Assembly (NCBI GenBank): GCA_008711135.1
Contig: VUAW01000012.1
Span: 1 to 64,000, forward strand
Reading direction: 5' to 3'
Length of the DNA stretch: 64,000 bases
Origin: Rhodobacteraceae bacterium LNNU 3342
Lineage (GTDB): Bacteria; Pseudomonadota; Alphaproteobacteria; Rhodobacterales; Rhodobacteraceae
The translations under genes were made by a program, and so were the position numbers. Of the stretch, positions 17,469 through 26,442 are shown one piece after another; positions within the stretch are counted from its first letter, which is position 1; each line of letters begins with the position of its first letter. Under the pieces are notes generated by a model, which saw only the letters and a program-made list of their open reading frames with translations, had not been told where the DNA came from and did not search any database.

Positions 17469-18250
17469 ACCTGTTGGAGGTCAAGGGCCTTGGCATCAGC
17501 TTTGGCGGGCTGAAGGCGGTCGACGATGTCAGCTTTGCGGTGAAGCCCGGTGAAATTGTCTCGGTCATCGGCCCGAACGGTGCAGGCAAGACGACGCTGT
17601 TCAACATGATTTCGGGGATATACTTGCCAAGCCGGGGCAGCGTGACGCTCAAGGGGCAGGACGTGACCGGAACCGCCCCCCACAAGCTGGCCGAGATGGG
17701 GCTCTCGCGAACGTTCCAGAACCTTCAGGTCTTTCAGGAGATGACGGTGCTGGAGAACGTTCTGGCCGGCTACCACCTGCGCGTACGCGGCTCGATCCTC
17801 GCGGACCTGTTGTCGCTGCCCTCCATGCGCCGTCGTGCCGCGACCGCGCGTGAAGGAGCGCAGGCACTGCTGACCCGGGTACGGCTGGACAAGGCGGCTG
17901 GGCAGGAAGCGGGCAGCCTGTCCTATGGCGCGCTGAAGCGGCTGGAGATCGCGCGGGCGCTGGCGCTGAACCCGTCGATCCTGTTGCTGGACGAGCCGGC
18001 AGCCGGGTGCAACGCAGTGGAGACTGAAGAGATCGACCACCTGATTGCGGAACTTGCCGCGTCTGGTATCGCGATCCTGCTGGTGGAACATGACATGAAG
18101 CTGGTGATGCGGATTTCGAACCACATCGTCGTGCTGGACCACGGCGAGAAGATCGCCGAGGGTGACCCGGTAACCGTCAGCCGCAATCCTCAGGTCATCG
18201 CAGCCTATCTGGGCGCCGACCACGCGGAGGCGACACATGCTGACAGTTGA
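17465..18250 (+). CDS. LIV-type ABC transporter ATPase (LivG-like)
   Basis: This 261-residue ATPase energises the importer. It has the Walker A motif GPNGAGKTTLFNMISG near residue 36, the LivG-type signature SRTFQNLQVFQEMTVLENV, and Walker B LLLDEPAAGCN near 172. In the usual LSGGQ position it reads LSYGALKRLEIARAL, which is normal for LivG subunits. The Walker B flank has CN where most relatives have MN. It overlaps the next ATPase by 14 bases. Confidence 0.93.
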   Translation: MNLLEVKGLGISFGGLKAVDDVSFAVKPGEIVSVIGPNGAGKTTLFNMISGIYLPSRGSVTLKGQDVTGTAPHKLAEMGLSRTFQNLQVFQEMTVLENVLAGYHLRVRGSILADLLSLPSMRRRAATAREGAQALLTRVRLDKAAGQEAGSLSYGALKRLEIARALALNPSILLLDEPAAGCNAVETEEIDHLIAELAASGIAILLVEHDMKLVMRISNHIVVLDHGEKIAEGDPVTVSRNPQVIAAYLGADHAEATHADS

Positions 18251-18938
18251 GGGGCTGCGATCGCGCTATGGCCGGATTGAAGTGCTGCACGGCATCGACC
18301 TGCAGGTCAACACGGGCGAAATCGTGACGGTGGTCGGGGCGAACGGGGCAGGGAAGACAACCTTGCTGAGATGCCTGTCCGGTACGCAGCCAGCCAGCGA
18401 CGGGCGTATTACCTTCCGGGGCGAAAGCATCACCGCGGTGCCCGCGCATCGGCGGCTGAAGCGGGGGTTGGCGCAATCACCCGAAGGCCGGCAGATCTTC
18501 ACCAACCTGTCGGTCGAGGAGAACCTGCGCCTTGGAGCCTTCCTGTTCAAGGATGAGCGGGTTGATCAGGACATGGCCGAAGCCTTCGCGATGTTCCCGA
18601 TCCTGAAGGAAAAGCGGAACCTTGCTGCAGGCGGCCTTTCCGGAGGGCAGCAACAGATGCTGGCCATCGCCCGGGCGCTGATGGGGCGTCCGTCATGCCT
18701 GTTGCTTGATGAACCCTCCATGGGCCTTGCTCCTTTGCTGGTAGCGCAGATCTTCGAGGTGGTCACCGATTTGAGGGGCCGCGGGGTGACGGTGCTTCTG
18801 GTGGAACAGAACGCCTTCGGGGCGTTGAAGATCGCCGACCGTGGGTATGTAATGGAAACCGGGCGGATCTCGATGTCGGGCGCCGCAGCTGAACTGATCG
18901 CGGACCCGCGGATCCGCGAAGCCTATCTGGGGCTTTGA
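18237..18938 (+). CDS. LIV-type ABC transporter ATPase (LivF-like)
   Basis: The second ATPase (233 residues) has GANGAGKTTLLRCLSG near residue 33, the LivF segment AQSPEGRQIFTNLSVEENLRLG, the signature LSGGQQQMLAIARALM and Walker B LLLDEPSMGLAPLL. It completes a five-subunit importer. The next gene, the hydratase/dehydrogenase fusion, starts two bases after the stop, tying the transporter to CoA-ester catabolism in one transcript. Confidence 0.94.
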   Translation: MLTVEGLRSRYGRIEVLHGIDLQVNTGEIVTVVGANGAGKTTLLRCLSGTQPASDGRITFRGESITAVPAHRRLKRGLAQSPEGRQIFTNLSVEENLRLGAFLFKDERVDQDMAEAFAMFPILKEKRNLAAGGLSGGQQQMLAIARALMGRPSCLLLDEPSMGLAPLLVAQIFEVVTDLRGRGVTVLLVEQNAFGALKIADRGYVMETGRISMSGAAAELIADPRIREAYLGL

Positions 18939-18939
18939 C

Positions 18940-20874
18940 ATGGACGTTCTGACCTGCCGCCGTGATGGAAACATCGCCATCGTAACAATCAACAACCCGC
19001 CGGTGAACGCGTTGTCAGCCGCTGTGCGTCAGGGGTTGTGGCAGATGGTGGAAACGCTGGATGCCGATGATGCGGTGCAGGCCGTGGTCCTGATCTGCGC
19101 AGGTCGCACCTTCATCGCGGGTGCCGACGTGCGCGAGTTCGGGCAGCCCCCGGTCGAGCCGCACTTGCCGGACGTCGTGGATCGTATCGAGGCCGCCCGC
19201 AAGCCTTGGGTCGCAGCCATCCACGGCACCGCCCTTGGCGGCGGGTTCGAGGTGGCGATGGGCTGCCGCTTCCGCGTCGCTGCGTCCGATGCCAAGGTGG
19301 GGCTGCCAGAGGTCGGGCTGGGCCTGATCCCGGGGGCCTCTGGCACGGTGCGGACACCTAGGCTCGGCGGTGTTACCGCGGCGGTGGAGCTGGTCACATC
19401 GGGGGTGCCGGTGGGAGCGGCCAGGGCCTGCCAAGCCGGCTTGATAGATGCCGTTATCGAGGGTGATCTGGAGGGCGAAGCGGTGCGCTTTGCGCGCGCC
19501 GCGCTGGAGAGGGAACTGCCGCATCCTGCGTCACAGCGCCCGATTGAGCCGATGCCGGAAGAATTCTGGGCCGAGGCGCGCAAGTCGGCGGGCAAGACGG
19601 GGCATCAGGCGCCGCTGCGGGCGCTCGATAGCATCCGCTTTGCCACCGAACATCCATTTGCTGAAGCGATGCGGCACGAGCGCGAGATTTTCCTGGAACT
19701 GCGCATCTCGTCCGAGGCCGCGGCGCTGCGGCATGTGTTCTTTGCCGAACGCGCGGCACCACGCCCGGCCCGCCTGAAGGACATCACCCTGTGGCCACTG
19801 TCGACGATTGGCGTGGTCGGTGGCGGCACAATGGGGGCGGGCATCGCCGCCGCCTGCCGGAATGCCGGCCTGCCGGTCGTACTGATTGAACGCGATGGCG
19901 AGGCGGTTGCCAAGGGCGTTGCCAATATCGCCGGGATATTCGCGGGCTCGGTCAAGCGCGGCAAGCTGAGCGCCGAGGCGCAGGCAGAACGGATGGCTGG
20001 CGTCACCGCCACCATTGATTACGCCGCGTTGGCAGATTGCGACCTCGTGGTCGAGGCCGTGTTCGAGGAGATCGGCGTCAAGCGCGCGGTGTTCCGGCAG
20101 CTTGGCCAAGTTTGCCGGGCTGACGCCATCCTGGCCACGAACACATCTTATCTGGATCCTCGCGCCATCGCTGATGGCCTTCCGCATCCGGAGCGCTTCA
20201 TCGGGCTGCACTTCTTCAGTCCCGCCCACGTGATGAAGCTGGTCGAGATCGTACCGACCGATGACACCGTACCCGAGGTGCTGGCTACCGTCTTTGCGCT
20301 TTCCCAGAAGCTTGGCAAATTTCCGGTCCAATCGGGCATCTGCGAAGGCTTCATCGGCAATCGCATCCTGAAGCGCTATCGCGCCGAGGCGGAAACCCTT
20401 GTCTGCGACGGCGTCGCCATCGCCGCTGTGGACGCGGCGATGCGGAGCTTCGGCTTCAAGATGGGGCCGTTTGAGTCGCAGGATCTGGGCGGGCTAGACA
20501 TTGCTTTTTTGCAGCGGGAGGGGCTGCGGGCGGCGGGGCAGAATGTTCCTGACACGCTGTGCGACATTCTGGTCCGCGCGGGCCGCAAGGGGCAAAAGAC
20601 CGGCGGCGGCTGGTATGACTACCCCGCAGGAAGCCGCGCGCCGCAGGTGTCAGCGGAAACGGAGAGGCTGCTTTCGGCCCATGTCGCGGCAGGCCGGGAC
20701 GTGGATGCCGACCAGATCATCTCCCGCCTTTTGAGTGCTATGGCCCACGAGGGGCAGGCGATCCTAAACGAGGGCATCGCAGCCAGTGCCGCAGACATCG
20801 ATCTTGTAGAGATCCACGGCTATGGCTTCCCGCGTTGGAAGGGTGGGCCGATGTTCCTTGCCGGTAAGGTCTGA
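18940..20874 (+). CDS. Fused enoyl-CoA hydratase / 3-hydroxyacyl-CoA dehydrogenase
   Basis: The 644-residue product joins a crotonase domain (about residues 1-200) to a 3-hydroxyacyl-CoA dehydrogenase (about 285-640). Hydratase Glu residues occur in GGGFEVAMGCR and GLPEVGLGLIPGA. The NAD loop is VVGGGTMGAGIA near 290 and the catalytic His lies in LHFFSPAHVMKLVEIVP near 424. In this island it can perform the steps normally done by PaaF and PaaH, which have no separate genes here; that is inferred from the pathway. It resembles FadJ-like proteins but is shorter than E. coli FadB or FadJ. General fatty-acid oxidation is the alternative role. Confidence 0.88.
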   Translation: MDVLTCRRDGNIAIVTINNPPVNALSAAVRQGLWQMVETLDADDAVQAVVLICAGRTFIAGADVREFGQPPVEPHLPDVVDRIEAARKPWVAAIHGTALGGGFEVAMGCRFRVAASDAKVGLPEVGLGLIPGASGTVRTPRLGGVTAAVELVTSGVPVGAARACQAGLIDAVIEGDLEGEAVRFARAALERELPHPASQRPIEPMPEEFWAEARKSAGKTGHQAPLRALDSIRFATEHPFAEAMRHEREIFLELRISSEAAALRHVFFAERAAPRPARLKDITLWPLSTIGVVGGGTMGAGIAAACRNAGLPVVLIERDGEAVAKGVANIAGIFAGSVKRGKLSAEAQAERMAGVTATIDYAALADCDLVVEAVFEEIGVKRAVFRQLGQVCRADAILATNTSYLDPRAIADGLPHPERFIGLHFFSPAHVMKLVEIVPTDDTVPEVLATVFALSQKLGKFPVQSGICEGFIGNRILKRYRAEAETLVCDGVAIAAVDAAMRSFGFKMGPFESQDLGGLDIAFLQREGLRAAGQNVPDTLCDILVRAGRKGQKTGGGWYDYPAGSRAPQVSAETERLLSAHVAAGRDVDADQIISRLLSAMAHEGQAILNEGIAASAADIDLVEIHGYGFPRWKGGPMFLAGKV

Positions 20875-20892
20875 GGTCCATCAGCCGCGCGT

Positions 20893-21336
20893 TTAATCCT
20901 TGATCGTGCGCAGCACCAGATTGGTCTGCGCGCTCGCAACGGCCGGCATCGAGAACAGGAATTCCTCCAGAAACCGGTTATAGGCCTCCAAGTCGCGGCA
21001 GACCACGTGCAGGTGGTAGTCGGACGCACCGGTGGTTGCCCAGCAGGCGCGGATCTCCTCCTTGGTGCGCACCATTCGGATGAAGTCCGTGACCAGTCCC
21101 TGATCGTGCCGGGTGAGGTGGACGTGGACGATCGCCTTGAACGTCAGGCCCAGCACCGTTTCGTCCAAATCGACCGTGTAGCGCCGGATCGCGCCGCTTT
21201 CTTCCAGTGCCCGCACCCTCCGCCAGCAGGACGAGGGGGATAAACCCACCCTTTCGGCAAGTAGGTTATTGGAGGTTCGACTGTCGCGTTGAAGCTCGCG
21301 CAGGATCTTGCGGTCGGTTTCGTCTTCGCTTGGCAA
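20893..21336 (-). CDS. Lrp/AsnC family transcriptional regulator
   Basis: The 147-residue product has an N-terminal helix-turn-helix, with TDRKILRELQRDSRTSNNLL and VGLSPSSCWRRVRALEESG (about residues 7-50), and a C-terminal RAM effector domain. The start appears to be TTG at 21336 with AGGTG upstream. It is divergent from the arylpyruvate oxidoreductase gene across 131 bases. Lrp members usually sense amino acids, so control of that gene by an aromatic amino acid is a reasonable inference. Confidence 0.85.
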   Translation of the reverse strand: MPSEDETDRKILRELQRDSRTSNNLLAERVGLSPSSCWRRVRALEESGAIRRYTVDLDETVLGLTFKAIVHVHLTRHDQGLVTDFIRMVRTKEEIRACWATTGASDYHLHVVCRDLEAYNRFLEEFLFSMPAVASAQTNLVLRTIKD

Positions 21337-21467
21337 GATGTTTCACCTGATGTGGGTCTTCTGACAACCTTATTCATGAACATGCGCCCAAGCCATCACT
21401 TTGGGCAGTTTTTTCGCAGGTACCCGCGTAAACTGGGCGCGGCCAATGCTCGAGGGGAGGAAGAGCG

Positions 21468-24400
21468 ATGACCCGTCACGACAGCACGTTCGACACGTAC
21501 CAGCTGAACGACCGCTATGACCGGACCAAGGGGCGCGTCTTCCTGACGGGTACGCAGGCGCTGGTGCGGGTGATGCTGGATCAGGCGCGGCGTGACCGGC
21601 AGGCGGGGCGAAACACTGCAGGTTTCGTTTCCGGCTATCGCGGGTCGCCACTGGGCGGGCTCGATCAGGAATTGTGGCGCATCGGCGAACGGCTGGAACA
21701 AGACCGGATCGAGTTTCTGCCCGCCGTGAATGAGGATCTGGGCGCGACCGCCGTGCTTGGCGCACAGCAGGCGGTGCTGGACCCTGCCTGCACGGTCGAT
21801 GGCGTTTTTTCGATGTGGTATGGCAAGGGTCCGGGCGTAGACCGATCTGGCGACGCTCTGAAGCACGGCAACGCCTACGGCAGCTCGCCCAAAGGCGGGG
21901 TGCTGGTGGTGGCCGGGGACGATCACGGCTGCGTTTCGTCCTCAATGCCGCATCAATCAGACGTGGCCTTCATGTCTTGGTTCATGCCCACGCTGAATCC
22001 CGCCACCATCCGCGAGTATTTGGAGTTCGGCGAGTACGGGTTCGCCCTGTCGCGGTTTTCCGGAACTTGGGTCGGCTTCAAGGCAATCTCTGAAACCGTG
22101 GAGGCCGGGCAATCAATTGAACTGCCAGAGGACCGGGTGTTCATCCAGCCCGATTTCATCGGCCCACCCGGCGGCATTCATGTGCGCCTGTCGGACATGC
22201 CGAGCCCCGAGATCGAGACCCGCATCGGCCACAAGCTGTGCGCGGTAGAGGCGTTCGTCGAAGCCAATCCGATTGACCGCCGTATCTACAACCTGCCGGA
22301 GGCGCGGTTCGGCATCGTCACCACGGGCAAGGGCCATCTGGACACGATGGAGGCACTGCGCCTTCTGAGGCTGGACGAGGCTGCATGCCGCCGGCTGGGC
22401 ATCGACATCTACAAGGTCGGCATGGTCTGGCCGCTGGCGCGCCGAGACGCGCTTGCCTTCGTCACCGGCAAGGACGAGGTCTTGGTGATCGAGGAAAAGC
22501 GCGGCATCATCGAAAGCCAGTTCAAGGAATATTTCTATGACTGGCCAGGCGCGAAGCCGCGCAAGATGGTTGGCAAGCACCGGGCTGCAGGCGATCCGTT
22601 GCTGCCCTGGACGGGCGAGCTTTCACCCTTGATGCTGGTGCCGGTACTGGCCGAACGGCTGCATGCCTTCTTCCCTGAAGAGGGACTGGATGAAAGGGCG
22701 CGCAAGCTGGCCGAAATCCCCGCGCCGGTGCTTCAGGTCTCCGGCGCGACACGGACTCCCTATTTCTGTTCGGGCTGCCCCCATAACAGTTCCACCAAGC
22801 TGCCCGAGGGCAGCATGGCTGGAAGCGGCATCGGCTGTCACGTCATGGCCGGATGGATGGACCGCAGCACGCTTGGCTATGCGCAGATGGGCGGGGAGGG
22901 CGTCGCGCTTGCCGTGGCGCAACGTTGGAACGGCGGCAAGCACATGTTCCAGAACCTGGGTGAGGGAACGTGGTACCACTCGGGATCACTCGCCATCCGG
23001 CAGGCGGTCGCGACAGGCGCCAACATAACCTACAAGATCCTTTACAATGACGCGGTGGCGATGACCGGTGGCCAGCCGGTTGACGGACCGGTCAGCGTCG
23101 CGGCAATCGCCCATAGCTGCCGCGCAGAGGGGGTGAGCCGTATCGCGCTGGTCAGTGATCAGCCCGAAAAGTTCACAGTGGCCGATTTCCCCACGGGCAT
23201 CACAATCCATGACCGGGCAGAGCTTGACGCGGTTCAGCGCGAGCTGCGAGAGATCGCAGGGGTAACCGTCCTGATCTATGAGCAGACCTGTGCCACCGAA
23301 AAACGCCGCCGCCGCAAGCGCGGCAAGATGGACGACCCGAAGAAGTTTGTCTTCATCAACGAACTGGTCTGCGAAGGTTGCGGCGACTGTTCGAAAGAGT
23401 CAAACTGCCTGAGCGTCGAGCCGGTCGAAACGCCCTTGGGCCGCAAGCGCAAGATCAACCTGTCGAGCTGCAACAAGGACTTCTCCTGCCTCAACGGCTT
23501 CTGCCCCAGCTTCGTGACCATCGAGGGCGGCCGACGCCGCAAGCCCACGCCTGCCGGTCTGGATGTGGAGGCGCTGCGGGCGAGCCTGCCGCAGCCCCGG
23601 ATCCCGGAACTGGACGGGCCTTTTGACCTGCTGGTGGCGGGGGTAGGTGGCACCGGCGTCGTCACGGTCGGAGCCCTGATCACGATGGCCGCCCATCTTG
23701 AGGGGCGCGGCTCCAGCGTGCTGGACTTCACCGGTTTTGCGCAGAAGTTCGGGACCGTCCTTGGCTACGTCCGCATCAGCCGGACGCCAGAGGAGATCTT
23801 TCAGGTGCGGATCGAGCGGGGCCACGCGGATGCCGTAATCGGCTGTGACGCGGTGGTCTGTTCCTCGCCAAAGGCGTCGGTGCATTATCGGGCTGGCACC
23901 CAAGTGGTGCTGAACCAAGCCGAGATGCCGACCGGAGACCTGGTGCTGCACCGGGACGCGGACCTGAAGATCGCGGCGCGGGAGGCGCTGATCCGCAGAA
24001 CGGTGGGCGAGGAAAACGTCATCGGCTTCAATGCCAACATGGCGGCCGAAGCGCTGATGGGCGACGCGGTTTTCGCCAACATCATGTTGCTTGGCGCCGC
24101 GTGGCAGCGGGGCCTGGTGCCGGTAAGCGAGCTTGCCCTGAAGCAGGCAATCCTGTTGAACGGGATGGCTGTCGAAAAGAACGGCAGGGCCTTCGATTTG
24201 GGCCGTGTCATGGCCGCCGATCCACAGGCATTGGCGCCTCATATGAAAAGGACTGTTCCGGGCCCGCAGACGCTGGACGAGGTAATCCGTCATCGGGCCG
24301 ACTTCCTCACCGCCTATCAGGATGCGGCCTACGCGCGGCGCTATGCTGATCGGATCGCGCGGTTTCGGGAGGCTTTGCCCGCAGAGGCGGGCGACGCGCC

Positions 24401-24884
24401 AGTCATGGCGGCGGCCAAATCGCTGTTCCGGCTCATGGCCTACAAGGACGAATATGAGGTTGGCCGCCTTCATGCCGACCCGGCCTTTGCAGACAGTGTC
24501 GCCGAACACTTCGAGGGCGACTACAAGATCAAGTATCATCTTGCCCCGCCCTTGCTGCCCACGGCCCCTGATAATCGCGGTCGCCCGCTGAAGCGGAGCT
24601 TTGGCCCCTGGATGCGCCACGGGATGAAGCTTCTGGCGCGGATGAAGGTATTGCGGGGGACCCCGTTCGACATCTTTGCTCGGACAGAGGACCGGAAGCT
24701 GGATCGCGCGCTGATCACGTGGTTCGAAGAGGTCTTGGATCACGTGGAGCGGAACTTCAGAGTGATGGGAGCCGAAAAGGCGGTTGTGATCCTGTCCGCG
24801 CCGATGGAAATTCGTGGCTATGGACCCCTAAGACACTCTGCGGCAGATCGAGTGAGGGCGGCTGTGGCAAATATGCTCAACTGA
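21468..24884 (+). CDS. Indolepyruvate (arylpyruvate):ferredoxin oxidoreductase, fused subunits
   Basis: This 1138-residue enzyme decarboxylates arylpyruvates oxidatively to arylacetyl-CoA using thiamine diphosphate and Fe-S clusters. It joins IorA-like and IorB-like parts in one chain, as is common in proteobacteria. The N-terminus holds the pyrimidine-binding part (FVSGYRGSPLGGLDQEL, AVNEDLGAT). The TPP-binding part starts near TPYFCSGCPHNSSTK at about 430. A Cys-rich cluster region (VCEGCGDCSKESNC, CNKDFSCLNGFCPSF) spans about 631-685, and the gamma-like domain (GVGGTGVVTVG) begins near 725. Phenylpyruvate would give phenylacetyl-CoA directly, bypassing PaaK. GGGGAGGAAGAG precedes the start. 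Confidence 0.9.
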   Translation: MTRHDSTFDTYQLNDRYDRTKGRVFLTGTQALVRVMLDQARRDRQAGRNTAGFVSGYRGSPLGGLDQELWRIGERLEQDRIEFLPAVNEDLGATAVLGAQQAVLDPACTVDGVFSMWYGKGPGVDRSGDALKHGNAYGSSPKGGVLVVAGDDHGCVSSSMPHQSDVAFMSWFMPTLNPATIREYLEFGEYGFALSRFSGTWVGFKAISETVEAGQSIELPEDRVFIQPDFIGPPGGIHVRLSDMPSPEIETRIGHKLCAVEAFVEANPIDRRIYNLPEARFGIVTTGKGHLDTMEALRLLRLDEAACRRLGIDIYKVGMVWPLARRDALAFVTGKDEVLVIEEKRGIIESQFKEYFYDWPGAKPRKMVGKHRAAGDPLLPWTGELSPLMLVPVLAERLHAFFPEEGLDERARKLAEIPAPVLQVSGATRTPYFCSGCPHNSSTKLPEGSMAGSGIGCHVMAGWMDRSTLGYAQMGGEGVALAVAQRWNGGKHMFQNLGEGTWYHSGSLAIRQAVATGANITYKILYNDAVAMTGGQPVDGPVSVAAIAHSCRAEGVSRIALVSDQPEKFTVADFPTGITIHDRAELDAVQRELREIAGVTVLIYEQTCATEKRRRRKRGKMDDPKKFVFINELVCEGCGDCSKESNCLSVEPVETPLGRKRKINLSSCNKDFSCLNGFCPSFVTIEGGRRRKPTPAGLDVEALRASLPQPRIPELDGPFDLLVAGVGGTGVVTVGALITMAAHLEGRGSSVLDFTGFAQKFGTVLGYVRISRTPEEIFQVRIERGHADAVIGCDAVVCSSPKASVHYRAGTQVVLNQAEMPTGDLVLHRDADLKIAAREALIRRTVGEENVIGFNANMAAEALMGDAVFANIMLLGAAWQRGLVPVSELALKQAILLNGMAVEKNGRAFDLGRVMAADPQALAPHMKRTVPGPQTLDEVIRHRADFLTAYQDAAYARRYADRIARFREALPAEAGDAPVMAAAKSLFRLMAYKDEYEVGRLHADPAFADSVAEHFEGDYKIKYHLAPPLLPTAPDNRGRPLKRSFGPWMRHGMKLLARMKVLRGTPFDIFARTEDRKLDRALITWFEEVLDHVERNFRVMGAEKAVVILSAPMEIRGYGPLRHSAADRVRAAVANMLN

Positions 24885-25165
24885 GAACGGAAGGCGTCAT
24901 CCATGGCGCGTCGTAGGACAGCGAGATGCATCAGGGGCAGCTGACAGCTGCAGAAATGGCGGGTAGCCACAGTCGGTTTGAGCAGTGTCAGCGGACAGAT
25001 GTGCTACTGCCACGCTCCGGGTGTTACCTGTAACGCGGATTATGTTGTGACGAGCCATATCGAGGCTGGCTACAAATTGACGCCTGTCTGCAACATGCCG
25101 CGGCTGGTTCAGGATGATCAATAGTTGCGCTGGACGGATTGCGGTTGCGCCTTATCTGCGTGGGC
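24885..25165. other. 281-base gap with one palindrome
   Basis: I see no gene here. Within it, 25022-25035 reads TGTTACCTGTAACG, an inverted repeat with GTTAC and GTAAC arms resembling operators of gluconate-type LacI-family repressors. It lies 131 bases before the SDR gene. Confidence 0.35.
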
Positions 25166-25843
25166 ATGAAACAGGCAATTGTAACAGGCGGCGCCGGCTT
25201 GCTTGGCGCGAGGATTTGCTTGGCCTTGAAGGAACGAGGATGGGACGTGGCCTCCTTTGACCTTGAGGCGGGGCCAAGGGATGTGCGGCACGTCAAGTGC
25301 GACGTGGCGGATGAGGGCTCTGTTCGGGATGCGTATGCCGAGTTGGGCTCGGACGGGCTTGACCTGTTGGTGAACAACGCCGGCATTGCGGACCCGGTAA
25401 CGGGACCGATCACGGAACTGTCCTTGCAGGACTGGCGGCGCGTGACCGACAGCCATCTGACCGGGGCCTTTTTGATGACGCGGGCGGCGGTGCCTATCCT
25501 GCGCGATGGCGGCAGCATCGTGAACATGGCCTCCACCCGGGCGTTCATGTCCGAGCCACAAACCGAGGCTTATGCGGCAGCGAAAGGCGGCCTTGTCGCC
25601 CTTACGCATGCCCTCGCGGTCAGTCTGGGGCCACGCTTGCGGGTCAATGCCATCGCACCCGGCTGGATCAGTGGCGAAAGCGACCTCCGCAAAGTCGATC
25701 ATGCGCAGCATCCCGTAGGCAGGGTCGGCCGCCCCGAGGATGTGGCCCAAGCAGTCATCTACCTGACCGAGGCTGGCTTCATGACCGGCCAGGTGCTGGT
25801 GCTTGACGGCGGCATGACTCGCAAGATGATCTACGCGGAATAG
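25166..25843 (+). CDS. Short-chain dehydrogenase/reductase
   Basis: This 225-residue NAD(P)-dependent oxidoreductase has the cofactor loop TGGAGLLGARI near residue 8, NNAG near 79, the catalytic Ser in SIVNMASTR near 122 and the YxxxK motif in YAAAKGG near 140. The acidic residue in ASFDLEAG after the second strand suggests NAD rather than NADP. The ATG at 25166 is chosen because the cofactor loop normally starts 5-10 residues from the N-terminus; the frame opens earlier, at 25139. The substrate is unknown. A sugar or polyol is suggested weakly by the upstream gluconate-operator-like repeat. Confidence 0.82.
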   Translation: MKQAIVTGGAGLLGARICLALKERGWDVASFDLEAGPRDVRHVKCDVADEGSVRDAYAELGSDGLDLLVNNAGIADPVTGPITELSLQDWRRVTDSHLTGAFLMTRAAVPILRDGGSIVNMASTRAFMSEPQTEAYAAAKGGLVALTHALAVSLGPRLRVNAIAPGWISGESDLRKVDHAQHPVGRVGRPEDVAQAVIYLTEAGFMTGQVLVLDGGMTRKMIYAE

Positions 25844-25848
25844 CCGCG

Positions 25849-26004
25849 TCAGGCGCCGCCTAGCGGGACAATCACCTTGCCGGTGCCGTCGCAATCTGGA
25901 CACTTGCCGCCGTCGACCGTGCCGGTTCCCTCGCAATTGCGGCAGATATTCTCGCCCGCACCGGGGGTGTTTTCGGGGACTTCTTCGGGGTTTTGCTCGC
26001 TCAT
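25849..26004 (-). CDS. 51-residue DnaJ-type zinc-finger protein
   Basis: This small gene encodes an acidic N-terminal tail followed by two CxxCxGTG repeats (CRNCEGTG near residue 21 and CPDCDGTG near 35). The four Cys could bind one zinc ion as in half of the DnaJ central domain. It ends VIVPLGGA. A Shine-Dalgarno-like AAAGGAGGATGCC stands before the ATG at 26004. Similar tiny CxxCxGxG proteins occur next to varied genes; the role is unknown, perhaps protein binding or chaperone assistance. It converges with the SDR gene across five bases. Confidence 0.72.
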   Translation of the reverse strand: MSEQNPEEVPENTPGAGENICRNCEGTGTVDGGKCPDCDGTGKVIVPLGGA

Positions 26005-26055
26005 GGCATCCTCCTTTGGCTGATTAACCAGCGCGACAGGCGGAAGTTCCGAAAA

Positions 26056-26442
26056 TCAGACCAGCATTACCGGCCCGCCATAGTCCGCCACCCGGCGATC
26101 AGCAGTCAAAAGCGTCAGCCCCTCGGCCATGGCTTGGGCAATCAGCAATCGGTCAAACGGGTCGCCATGAAGCGGCGGCAGCGTCGTCAAGGAAAGAACA
26201 TGCCGCCCCTCGATCGGGATTTCACGGTAGCCGTTGGCAAGCAGCCCAGCCCGCAGCACGCCAGGATCGGTGCGGAAGTCGGGCCGGCCAAGGCCACGCT
26301 TGATCGCGACCTCCCAGATGCTGGCCACGCTGAACCACAGGACGTTGGCGCTGTCCTTGATCAGGGCGTCCGCGCGCTTGGACATCAGATCCTCGCGCGC
26401 GGCCGACCACAGCAGCAGATGCGTGTCGAGTAGAAGGTTCAC
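26056..26442 (-). CDS. PIN-domain toxin (VapC-like ribonuclease)
   Basis: The 128-residue product has the PIN fold with acidic residues in LLLDTHLLLW (Asp near 6), SVASIWEVAIK (Glu near 43), HGDPFDRLLIAQA (Asp near 92-96) and LLTADRRV (Asp near 114). PIN toxins cleave RNA and are neutralised by a partner protein. Its start overlaps the antitoxin stop by four bases (ATGA), which supports a toxin-antitoxin operon. The sequence belongs to the group that contains LHGDPFDR, often paired with Phd-type partners. Confidence 0.88.
   Translation of the reverse strand: MNLLLDTHLLLWSAAREDLMSKRADALIKDSANVLWFSVASIWEVAIKRGLGRPDFRTDPGVLRAGLLANGYREIPIEGRHVLSLTTLPPLHGDPFDRLLIAQAMAEGLTLLTADRRVADYGGPVMLV

Noticed and set aside
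23400-24743. 447-codon minus-strand frame opposite the arylpyruvate oxidoreductase
   Set aside because: It has shadow composition without recognisable domains; the plus-strand gene has intact Fe-S and TPP motifs.
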